Below, piece after piece: positions 47,805 through 56,400 of a DNA stretch of 64,000 bases (the stretch's first letter is position 1; each line of letters starts with the position of its first letter). The notes under the pieces were generated by a model that did not search any database, was not told the DNA's origin, and saw nothing but the letters and a program-made list of their open reading frames with translations. The translations under genes were made by a program, and so were the position numbers. Where the stretch lies: positions 1-64,000 of IMG/VR virus record IMGVR_UViG_3300020733_000013; one strand, 5' to 3'. The stretch is from a virus.

Positions 47805-48343
47805 TGAATAAAGTTCTTAATGAAGGTTTTGACTATCACGACTTAGTGGATCAAGTTATCCCAGAAATCTCAATTGACGAGTACGCAGCTAAAATGGGTA
47901 CCAACGATGAGATTGTTACACTTACATTTACAACAAAAGGCAAGCAACAAGCTAGTGATTTGGTTGACTGGCTAGAACGCGGATACGACTTTGTATTAGA
48001 TGCTGAAGTCAGTGAAGGTGAAGTTTCACCAGGTAAGTATTTAGTATTTGTAGAAATGAATCGTAGAACAAGTGTGCCAGAACGTATTTGTGAAATGGTT
48101 GAAGACATGAAAACATTAACAGATTTAGACAGTGACAAATGGTCTGTTAAGATTGAAGATAAAGAATACAAAGCTGACAAAGAAATTCTAAAGCAACATA
48201 TTATTTTAAGCCCGCAAAAATATCGTGAACTCAAAGAAACAGACTTAAATGAAATGCGTCAACGTGCTGGATTAGAAACACATAAGATATACTCTAACCC
48301 AGACAAAATTTTAAAAGATTACTTAGCAAAGGCAGGATTATAA
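47804..48343 (+). CDS. Conserved late protein, possible head-interior protein
   Basis: 179 residues. The N-terminus MNKVLNEGFDYHDLVDQV includes an L-N-E/G site like those cut by T4 prohead protease. The rest is alpha/beta (VTLTFTTKGKQQASDLVDWL, YLVFVEMNRRTSVPERICEM) with a helical C-terminus. It is coupled to the gene before by TAATG. Assignment to the head interior is inference from the N-terminus; function unknown. Confidence 0.6.
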   Translation: MNKVLNEGFDYHDLVDQVIPEISIDEYAAKMGTNDEIVTLTFTTKGKQQASDLVDWLERGYDFVLDAEVSEGEVSPGKYLVFVEMNRRTSVPERICEMVEDMKTLTDLDSDKWSVKIEDKEYKADKEILKQHIILSPQKYRELKETDLNEMRQRAGLETHKIYSNPDKILKDYLAKAGL

Positions 48344-48344
48344 A

Positions 48345-49082
48345 ATGGCAACATTACTAGCACAGAAGTCAGGTACAACTGACAATGCGATAGCAAAGAG
48401 TGACGACCACCATGATGCATTAGCAAGTGATCCTACAGTTAGTGCATTCCCATCAGGAAGTGCATTCGGCTCAACAACACCAGCTGCATCTACAGCAGCA
48501 AGCACAAGTTCATTCGGAGGGTCTTCAAGTGGATTCGGATCAACAACAAGTACAAGTTCAGCAGGAGGCTTTGGCAGCTCCTCAGGTTTCGGTTCAACAA
48601 CGTCCAACTCTTTCGGAGCATCAACGTCAGCAACAGCAGGCGGTTTCGGAGCTTCAACTGGATTTGGAGCAGCTTCAACTGGATCAACAGGTTTCGGCGC
48701 GTCAGGCGGGATGAGTGGTGGAATGCAACAAAGTTCTTTCCAATCAGTTCAAAATCAAGGAGAATCATTGAAGTCAGGCGGCGGCGCAATGAGTGAAGGT
48801 GGAGAATCTACAGTCAAGCTAGACAAAGATGCCACTGACTGGATTAACAAAAAGATGCGCCCAATGATGGGTTGGATCTACATGTTGACATGCACTTGCG
48901 ACTTTGTATTGTTCCCAATCTTATGGTCAGTATTACAAGCAATGACACATGGTAATGTAACTAGTCAATGGCAACCATTGACACTACAAGGTGCTGGATT
49001 GTATCACATCGCAATGGGTGCAGTTCTAGGTATCGCAGCTTACGGTCGTACAAAAGAAAAGGTAGCCGGCGTAGCTTCATAA
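48345..49082 (+). CDS. Holin with FG-repeat disordered N-terminal region
   Basis: 245 residues. Residues ~35-125 are Ser/Thr/Gly/Ala-rich with about nine Phe-Gly dipeptides at 8-14-residue spacing (SAFGST, SSFGGS, SGFGST, GGFGSS, NSFGAS, TGFGAS). This resembles nucleoporin FG repeats and lacks predicted structure. The C-terminal ~75 residues (MRPMMGWIYMLTCTCDFVLF, then PILWSVLQAM, then LTLQGAGLYHIAMGAVLGIA) look like the three-transmembrane holin family of gene-transfer agents and phages. Holins form membrane lesions that free endolysin, here probably the GH19 enzyme. The FG extension is unusual. Confidence 0.75.
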   Translation: MATLLAQKSGTTDNAIAKSDDHHDALASDPTVSAFPSGSAFGSTTPAASTAASTSSFGGSSSGFGSTTSTSSAGGFGSSSGFGSTTSNSFGASTSATAGGFGASTGFGAASTGSTGFGASGGMSGGMQQSSFQSVQNQGESLKSGGGAMSEGGESTVKLDKDATDWINKKMRPMMGWIYMLTCTCDFVLFPILWSVLQAMTHGNVTSQWQPLTLQGAGLYHIAMGAVLGIAAYGRTKEKVAGVAS

Positions 49083-49085
49083 ATA

Positions 49086-49114
49086 TTGACGAATAGCACC
49101 TAACGTGCTATACT
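49086..49114 (+). promoter_or_regulatory. Sigma-70-type early promoter for the DnaJ/ClpA operon
   Basis: TTGACG, 17-bp spacer, TATACT, ten bases before the DnaJ-like start codon. Confidence 0.78.
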
Positions 49115-49123
49115 AATAATATT

Positions 49124-49951
49124 ATGAGTGACTATTATCAAACCCTCGGGGTAGCAAAAAACGCTACCCCTGAAGACATTAAAAAAGCATATCGCAGAAT
49201 GGCTGGCATTCACCATCCAGACAAGGGTGGTGATACTGCACAGTTTCAAAAGATTCAAGAGGCATACGAAACCCTCTCTGATCCACAAAAACGTCAACAA
49301 TACGATAATCCAAATCCATTTGGTCATGGTCAAATGCCTGGTGGATTCCCCGGTGGAATGCATGGCTTTCCCGGTGGATTCAGTTTCCAAATGGGTGGAT
49401 TTGGTATGGACGACATTTTTGGACAAATGTTTGGTCATCCAGGACAACGCGGTAGACCACAACAACCTAGCTATCGTACTATAGTTTGGTTAACACTTGA
49501 ACAAGCATACAATGGCGAAGAGCAAATGTTAAACTTCCAAACACCTGGATTAGGTCAACAAACGGTTAAACTGTCAGTGCCCAAAGGCATAGATGATGGA
49601 GCAACACTGCGTTATGATAACCTAATCAAAGACAGTATCTTAATCGCTGAATTTAGAATTCAACCACATGCTAAGTTCCAACGTGATGGTATGAATCTAC
49701 ATTCGGTACATGATATCAGTGTACTAGATTTGATTGTGGGTACAACCATTAAGTTTAAAACTATTTCGGGTAAAGAACTTGATGTTACAGTAAAACCAGT
49801 AACACAACCCGGTAGTTCACTACGCATTGCCGGCGAAGGTATGATAAATGACAGGGGAGCAGGTGACCAATTTATATTGTTGAAACCATTTATTCCTGAT
49901 AGAATTGACTCTCGTATAACTGATAGCATTTTGCAATCAAAACAAAAGTAA
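49124..49951 (+). CDS. dnaJ: DnaJ-like cochaperone (type II, CbpA-like)
   Basis: 275 residues. J domain at the N-terminus (MSDYYQTLGVAKNATPEDIK, with HPD at 31-33), then a Gly/Phe-rich linker (GGFPGGMHGFPGGFSFQMGG), then two beta-rich client-binding domains. The zinc-finger domain of DnaJ is missing, making it type II. J proteins recruit Hsp70 (host DnaK) to substrates. It is followed 22 bases later by a ClpA-like unfoldase. Early expression is indicated by the upstream promoter. Confidence 0.93.
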   Translation: MSDYYQTLGVAKNATPEDIKKAYRRMAGIHHPDKGGDTAQFQKIQEAYETLSDPQKRQQYDNPNPFGHGQMPGGFPGGMHGFPGGFSFQMGGFGMDDIFGQMFGHPGQRGRPQQPSYRTIVWLTLEQAYNGEEQMLNFQTPGLGQQTVKLSVPKGIDDGATLRYDNLIKDSILIAEFRIQPHAKFQRDGMNLHSVHDISVLDLIVGTTIKFKTISGKELDVTVKPVTQPGSSLRIAGEGMINDRGAGDQFILLKPFIPDRIDSRITDSILQSKQK

Positions 49952-49973
49952 ATACCATTTTAAGGAAGCACTA

Positions 49974-52244
49974 ATGCACCCAGAAATCGAAGCCATCATT
50001 GAACATGCAATTGAATTGGCTAAGTCAAAAAGCCATCAATATTGTACAGTAGAGCACTTGTTACTAAGCCTAGTATCACATGCTCCCTTTAAGAAAGTGT
50101 TAGACTCTTATGGAGTTGACACTGAAATGATGACTAAGGAAATTGACGTATACTTAAATGGGTTACAAGCAATTACAGTAACACTAGGTCCCGGACAAGA
50201 GATTCAACCACGTAAAACAAATAGTTTGGAACGTGTTACAAACCGTGCAGTAGCACAAACATTGTTCTTGGGTCGTAAACAAGTTACAACTATTGACCTT
50301 TACTTGAGCATTTCAAGCGAAGCAAATAGTCATGCACATTATTTCTTGTTGAAATATGGCATTGAGAAAAGTCAATTTGTACCTTACTGGCAAAAGAATT
50401 ACAAGAACGAAGGTGCTCTTGTACGATTAAGCAACGAACAAGCAGACGAAATCTTAGAAGAATACACAACAAACTTGACTGATTTGGCTCGTCAGCATAA
50501 ACTAGAACCAATGATCGGTCGTAGCCAAGAAGTTGATGACATTGTAAACGTATTGGCTAAACGTTTCAAAAGCAACGTGTTACTAGTTGGTGATCCAGGT
50601 GTAGGTAAAACTGCTATTGTCGAAGGTATGGCTCAAATGATTGCAGAAGGTAACGTGCCTGAGTTCTTAGTTGGTCACGAAGTTTACAGCTTGGAAATCG
50701 GTAGCTTACTTGCTGGTAGTAAATATCGCGGTGACTTTGAAGAAAAGGTCAAAGCAGTCATTGAAGCACTTAACACCAAGAAACAAACTATCTTGTTTAT
50801 TGACGAAGCACATACAATGCAAGGTGCAGGTTCAAGTTCTCAAAGTGGTCCAGACTTTGCAAACATGATTAAGCCTGCAATTACAAAAGGTACATTGAAA
50901 GTTATTGCAAGTACTACTTGGGAAGAGTACTATGAGAGTTTTGAGAAGGATCGTGCATTAATGCGTAGATTCTATCGTGTCTCAGTAGATGAACCAAATC
51001 GTGATTCAACAGTTCGCATTTTAAGTGGCTTAAGTGGTCGTTTGGATGACTTCCATAGTGTTAAGATCACACCCGAAGCGGTTGAAGCAGCAGTTGACAG
51101 TGCTACACGTTACATGCATGACCGTAAAAATCCTGATAAATCTATTGACTTATTAGATGCAGCTTGTGCTAAACAACGTGTATTAGGTAACAAAGACGCA
51201 CAAATCACTAAAGAATTGATTTACGAGCAAGTTGAACGTATCTCTGGAGTACCAGCAGATAAACTCAGTAACGACAACAACGAACGTATCACAAACCTTG
51301 AGTCTAATATCAAAGACAAATTGTACGGTCAAGAGGAATCAGTTAGTAAAGTACTTGACCGTATATATGTCTCGTTTGCAGGTATCGGTAGTCAAACTAA
51401 ACCACTTGCAAGTTTCTTATTCTTGGGCCCAACTGGTACAGGTAAGACTGAACTGGCTAAGCAATTGAGCAAGAACTTAGATATGCCATTACTCAAATAT
51501 GATATGAGCGAGTATTCAGAGAAGTTCAATGTTAGTTCATTGCTTGGTGCGCCTCCTGGATATGTTGGTTATGGTGAAAGTAGCTTAGGTGGTGGTAAAC
51601 TTATCAATGACTTGAGTAAGAATCCACATGCTATTCTATTGTTTGATGAAGTTGAAAAAGCTCACCCAGATATCTTTAACATTTTCTTGCAATTACTTGA
51701 CGAAGGTCGTGTAACAGGAACTAATGGTAAAGAAGTCAATGCTAAAAACTGTATAATTATCATGACCAGTAACTTGGGTAGTAGTGACAGCGAACGTGCA
51801 GTAATTGGTTTTGGTAGTACTGAACGTACGGGTGATGATGAAAAAGCATTGAAGGACTTCTTCAAGCCTGAATTCAGAAACCGTATTGACTTGATTACTA
51901 AGTTCAACAAACTTGACAATCTTGCAATTAAGAAAGTGGTTATCAAGTTTACTGACGAGTTAAAGAAAGCATTGAAGGATACACAAGATATCGTGTTGAC
52001 TTTAACAGAACCAGTAGTTGATTACTTAGCAGAACAGGGCTACGATAGTAAGATGGGCGCACGTCCTCTTGCACGTAAAATTGATGAACTAATTCGTGTT
52101 CCATTGAGTAAGAAGATTCTTTTTGAACGTATTAGAAGTGCAAATATTACTGTAGTGATGAATGACGGTAAAGTTGATTTTGAAGTACATCAAAAAATGA
52201 TTGCAGAAGTAGGCGAAGATGGCATTATTAAAATCAGCAACTAA
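49974..52244 (+). CDS. clpA: ClpA-like AAA+ unfoldase
   Basis: 756 residues, almost exactly ClpA length (758). It has a double-Clp N domain and a first AAA+ module with GDPGVGKT (about 206-213) and TILFIDEAHTM. There is no ClpB middle domain. The second AAA+ module has GPTGTGKTE (from about 485) and LLFDEVEKAHPD. Downstream lies ERAVIGFGS near residue 611, at the place of the IGL/IGF loop that docks ClpA/ClpX onto ClpP. This suggests it can use host ClpP. T4 itself has no such gene. Confidence 0.9.
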   Translation: MHPEIEAIIEHAIELAKSKSHQYCTVEHLLLSLVSHAPFKKVLDSYGVDTEMMTKEIDVYLNGLQAITVTLGPGQEIQPRKTNSLERVTNRAVAQTLFLGRKQVTTIDLYLSISSEANSHAHYFLLKYGIEKSQFVPYWQKNYKNEGALVRLSNEQADEILEEYTTNLTDLARQHKLEPMIGRSQEVDDIVNVLAKRFKSNVLLVGDPGVGKTAIVEGMAQMIAEGNVPEFLVGHEVYSLEIGSLLAGSKYRGDFEEKVKAVIEALNTKKQTILFIDEAHTMQGAGSSSQSGPDFANMIKPAITKGTLKVIASTTWEEYYESFEKDRALMRRFYRVSVDEPNRDSTVRILSGLSGRLDDFHSVKITPEAVEAAVDSATRYMHDRKNPDKSIDLLDAACAKQRVLGNKDAQITKELIYEQVERISGVPADKLSNDNNERITNLESNIKDKLYGQEESVSKVLDRIYVSFAGIGSQTKPLASFLFLGPTGTGKTELAKQLSKNLDMPLLKYDMSEYSEKFNVSSLLGAPPGYVGYGESSLGGGKLINDLSKNPHAILLFDEVEKAHPDIFNIFLQLLDEGRVTGTNGKEVNAKNCIIIMTSNLGSSDSERAVIGFGSTERTGDDEKALKDFFKPEFRNRIDLITKFNKLDNLAIKKVVIKFTDELKKALKDTQDIVLTLTEPVVDYLAEQGYDSKMGARPLARKIDELIRVPLSKKILFERIRSANITVVMNDGKVDFEVHQKMIAEVGEDGIIKISN

Positions 52245-52938
52245 TTCACCGGGTGTTGACCTGCAAGAGTATCGTGACGAGTTGTACTATAGTCAATATC
52301 AGTACCGTTGCAGGATCACAATACCTCACTTTCGTAGAGCACAATACTATTCACCAGATGAATTTGAACAAATGGTATTAGGCAATAGTAAAAAATTCAT
52401 TAGGTTAAAACAGGATGAAAGAGATACTCTTGCTCAACACTTACCTAGCATCAAAAAAGTATTGCAGTATAGAATTGACAGTAAAAAGAACAAGTCTAGC
52501 AAAGTTCGCGGTGAATATGATACTATCTCTGTATTCAGCAATGACCTACAATCACTACATGATAATTTTGATAACCTAACAGATGCGTGTGTTGACTTCA
52601 CTGAGGTTATCACTACCGGGTATTCGGGGGTCAAAACTTTTGCAAATGAACCTAAACACAAGTATAGAATTTATTTCAAAAGCAAACGAATCCCAGAAGA
52701 CTTCAAAGATGGATTGAAGAAAATCTTAACTACTAACACACAATTGAGACCAAGTCCTGCTCTTAAAATGTGGTTAGATCAGAAAGAAGATAGTCAATGG
52801 TACTGGAATTTCCGTTACATGTCTAGCAGTTACTTTATTGACTATAATGACGAGAGTTATCTTAGCTATTTGGCACTAATGTATGACGGTATGCTGGGTA
52901 GAAAGTACAAATTGGAAAAGCGAGCCGATATCGTCTGA
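52219..52938 (+). CDS. Conserved protein of unknown function coupled to ClpA-like gene
   Basis: 239 residues; its start overlaps the ClpA-like gene by 26 bases. Basic, helical, with conserved-looking YRCRITIPHFRRAQYYSPDE, CVDFTEVITTGYSGVKTF and WYWNFRYMSSSYFIDYNDES. The overlap suggests it is made together with the unfoldase and could be an adaptor, but this is inference. No family recognised. Confidence 0.68.
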   Translation: MALLKSATNSPGVDLQEYRDELYYSQYQYRCRITIPHFRRAQYYSPDEFEQMVLGNSKKFIRLKQDERDTLAQHLPSIKKVLQYRIDSKKNKSSKVRGEYDTISVFSNDLQSLHDNFDNLTDACVDFTEVITTGYSGVKTFANEPKHKYRIYFKSKRIPEDFKDGLKKILTTNTQLRPSPALKMWLDQKEDSQWYWNFRYMSSSYFIDYNDESYLSYLALMYDGMLGRKYKLEKRADIV

Positions 52939-52942
52939 GCAT

Positions 52943-52950
52943 GATAAATA
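52943..52950 (+). promoter_or_regulatory. Late promoter (GATAAATA) within a 9-bp RBS hairpin
   Basis: TAAATACTC (52945-52953) and GAGTATTTA (52962-52970) pair perfectly, enclosing or overlapping the ggag site (52961-52964). The predicted late start near 52956 lies after the left arm, so only read-through RNA from the DnaJ/ClpA operon would fold. Confidence 0.82.
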
Positions 52951-52972
52951 CTCTATTAATGGAGTATTTACC

Positions 52973-53134
52973 ATGGCAAAGATTATTGAGAACGTACTAG
53001 TTGTTAAAGTCAGCAAACTAGTAAAAGAGGGAGCGGATGAGAATCTGATTCCACAAGACACCCAACAAGCATTAGAACAAGTCGCCCAAGAATTATTGGG
53101 TGATTCCGTCATTGTAGAAGTGGAACGAGCATAA
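52973..53134 (+). CDS. Small late protein of unknown function
   Basis: 53 residues from the ATG with ggag upstream; a longer upstream reading frame lies before the late transcript start. Sequence MAKIIENVLVVKVSKLVKEG ... VAQELLGDSVIVEVERA looks like a compact beta-alpha fold. It shares a base with the next start (TAATG). Its RBS is inside a perfect 9-bp repeat overlapping the late promoter. Confidence 0.68.
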   Translation: MAKIIENVLVVKVSKLVKEGADENLIPQDTQQALEQVAQELLGDSVIVEVERA

Positions 53135-53472
53135 TGGCACAAAGTTCAGCATATCAATTGTTGCCACAAACAGCATACAAACAAGTTTCACAAGTGATTG
53201 GTGATAAAGTTCCTGCCGCCGCATATTATATCAAGCAAAACAATATGCAGACATTCACATGGAATCTTACAACATTTACCGGTCTATTACAAATTCAAGC
53301 AACACTAGCAGATAATCCAGGCAATGGTGACTGGTTCACTATCTATAACCTATCAGGTAATCAATTAACTCAAACTAGCTTTACTAATATATCTGGTAAC
53401 TTTGTTTGGGTTCGTGCTGTAATCAATAACTTTGGTTTTGGTGTTGTTCAAAGTGTTAAGGTTAGCTATTAA
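53134..53472 (+). CDS. Small virion structural protein (jelly-roll-like)
   Basis: 112 residues, beta-rich: YYIKQNNMQTFTWNLTTFTG, LLQIQATLADNPGNGDWFTI, NFVWVRAVINNFGFGVVQSV. The pattern matches small beta-sandwich virion proteins of aquatic T4-like phages. No catalytic motif. It is coupled on both sides by TAATG overlaps, so it is translated with the multi-enzyme gene that follows. Confidence 0.65.
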   Translation: MAQSSAYQLLPQTAYKQVSQVIGDKVPAAAYYIKQNNMQTFTWNLTTFTGLLQIQATLADNPGNGDWFTIYNLSGNQLTQTSFTNISGNFVWVRAVINNFGFGVVQSVKVSY

Positions 53473-56400
53473 TGAAAATTGCCGCACTATTAGAAAGTAA
53501 ACAACCATTGATGGAAGGTGGTAATTTAAGTGTGGGCAAACATGAAGCAGAACACTTAGATTTGAAAGTTACAAAACGTAGCTACATGGTTCCCAAACTC
53601 AATGAACTATTAAACGCAATCAATAAAGCATTCAATGTAAAACACAAGGCTCCATTATGGAGTAGTGAATTATTGTCAAGCGGTAAGTTTTTGAGTGGTA
53701 GTAGTTTACATTTCTTTGATGTTGCGGGTATCAGTGATGATACATTCTTTGCTAAGAAGCCAACTGTAGGTGATATTGATACCATGGTTGACAAACGTTT
53801 GGAATTCATTTTACAAGAATTCTTAACAAGTGCAACAAATAAACAAATTGGTCCTGCAAAATTGCTAGGATTTCAAAAAGGTAACGAACAATATTCTGCA
53901 TTGTTTGAGTTACAAGACCCACCCGTAAAAGTACAAATTGACTTTGAATTTGTTTCTTTTGAGAATGGAATGCCTAGCGACTGGGCAAGATTTAGTCATA
54001 GCAGTTCATGGGATGATATCCAACAAGGTGTTAAGGGTGTATTTCATAAGTGGTTGATTCAATCATTGACTACACTAACCAACAAGCAATTCCTGTTACG
54101 TAAAATGATCGGTCGTGGTGCAATGCGTAAAGAAGAGGACATCCCTACAACAGACAACATGTATAGTTTTGCCGTGTCTAGTAAAGAAGGTGGCGGATTA
54201 CGTGCTAAGTACGAACCAGTATTAAATCCTAACACAAACAAACCATTAGTGATTAAGGGTTTGCCTGTAATGAAAGCAGCACCTGCAGCTGGATACGAAC
54301 AAAACATTGGTAAGATTTTTTCAACTATACTAGGCAAACGTCTTGACCCTAAACAAATGCAAGCTATCTCTAATAACTTCTGGTCATTCACTGGGTTAGT
54401 ACAGTTGATGGGTAAGATATTATCACCAGAAGATAAACAAACAGTATTGCTCGGTTTCTTAAACAAAACAATCGGTAAAGGTAGTCAAGGTCTTTACAAG
54501 AACAATCCAGAAAAAGATATCAGTGAAAAAACAACAGCAATCAATTATCTAGTTAAAACATTAGGACTACAATTGCCACCTGAGTTCAATCAAATGATGG
54601 CTGACTATAGAAAAAACTATAAGATGACTGAACTATCAGAAGCAGGTCCTAACTATAAGCGTCAAGGTATCCCACACATTTACAAGCCTGGCTCAACAGT
54701 TGAATTGAAAGATAATGAGTTCATTGAGTTATGTAAAGAAATCATGGCTGATGGTGGTAAACTTGAAGGTGTACCAATCAACTTGAAAGTTGATGGTGCA
54801 GGCATCAGATTTGGTAAAGACCAAAATGGTCGTCCATTCTTTATGACAAGTAAAGTTACAGAACCTAAATACATTGAGAATTTTGGTGACTTTGAAAAGT
54901 ATGGTCGTAGTGTTGGACAAGACGAAGAACGATTGAACTTTACTAAGCAATATGACAATGCATTAAAGACAATATTGACTGCTCCATTTATGAAAGTTAT
55001 CCCTAGTGATACTATCGTACAAGCAGAAATGATGTATACTCCAATGGCTCAACAAGAGAATGGCGGCTTGAAGTTTGTTAACATCCCTTATGATCCTAAA
55101 AAGTTGGGTAAAGAGATGACTCTTGTACCATTCATGTTCAAACAGTTTAGCACTGGACAAGTTCGTCCTGACAGTCAAAAGATTAAAGAAGCACTATTAA
55201 AAACAAGCAATAGTAAAATTAAAATGGTTAACAACAACTTGCAACATAAAGGTATTGATGTTGCTAAGATTGTTAGTCCTATTGTTAAAAACGCAGATAC
55301 ATTAAGTGCTGCGGTTGCTACTCGTGGAACAAATCCTACAAAAGAAAAAGCAAAAGCTATCTTGTCTCAAGCTAGACAACAACTAAGCAATGCTATTATC
55401 AATGGACCTATTCCAGGTAAAGATCAATTGGGTGACATGATTGAAGGTCTTGTTATCAATATGCCTAGTGGTTTACTAGCTAAAGTAACAAGCACAGACA
55501 TGGCAAACAAGATGGCTACTAAAATGGCTGCTCGTCAACCAGTCAAAGGTAATCAACGCCCTGCTGTAGTTGCTGTGGGCAGTGCGATTGGGCATGTAGG
55601 ACATCAACAATTATTCAACCATGCAATCGCTCTAGCAAAACAAGTTGGTGGTCAACCTTACATGTTTATAGGACCTGCAGAAGGTAAAGATGATCCTATT
55701 CCACCAAGTGTTAAAGTTGAAACATGGCATAAGTTATACCCACAACTAGCGAGTAACATATCAACTGTTAGTCATGAGGGCGGTACATTACTACAGAAAA
55801 TCAAACATGAGTTGATTAATCCTCAACCAGGTAAACCACCAAGATATGATACAATTTATATTGTTGTTGGTAGTGATAGACATGACATGGCTGAAAGTTG
55901 GAGCAAATCTCTAATGAAAGCAGTTAACAAGTTCCCTGGATATGAAGGTGTTAAAGTTGTTCCACATGTAACGTCACGTGATAAGAATGAAGGTGGTACA
56001 GGTATAAGCGGAACATTACTACGTAGTGTTTTATCAGACAAAACAAAAACTCCAGAACAGCAATTTGAAGTTTGGAATCATGCTTACAATAGTGGTAACT
56101 ATGGTGCTCAGAAACTACCGGCAGAGTGGATTCAGCACTTAATGAATATTGCTCGTAAGGGTATGGGAATGCAAACTATGAATGAGTCAAGAATCTTTAA
56201 TCCAAAGTCATTAGTTAATGTATATTATGTTTCCCCTAATGGCAATCGTCATAAGTTAGCAAAAAGCATTCCGTATGATTTAGTTGAGAAACTATTACAT
56301 GCATTGAAAGTTAAAAAGAACATTGACATTCACATGGATGATGTTGAAGTTCGTCCTGCTGATCCCTCACAATATACAGTGAGCACCAGTCAGTTTGATG

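Noticed and set aside
48427-48789. Gln/His-rich and Leu/Arg-rich overlapping frames in the FG-repeat region
   Set aside because: Frame shadows of the repetitive Ser/Gly/Phe coding sequence; no start signals and no recognisable motif.
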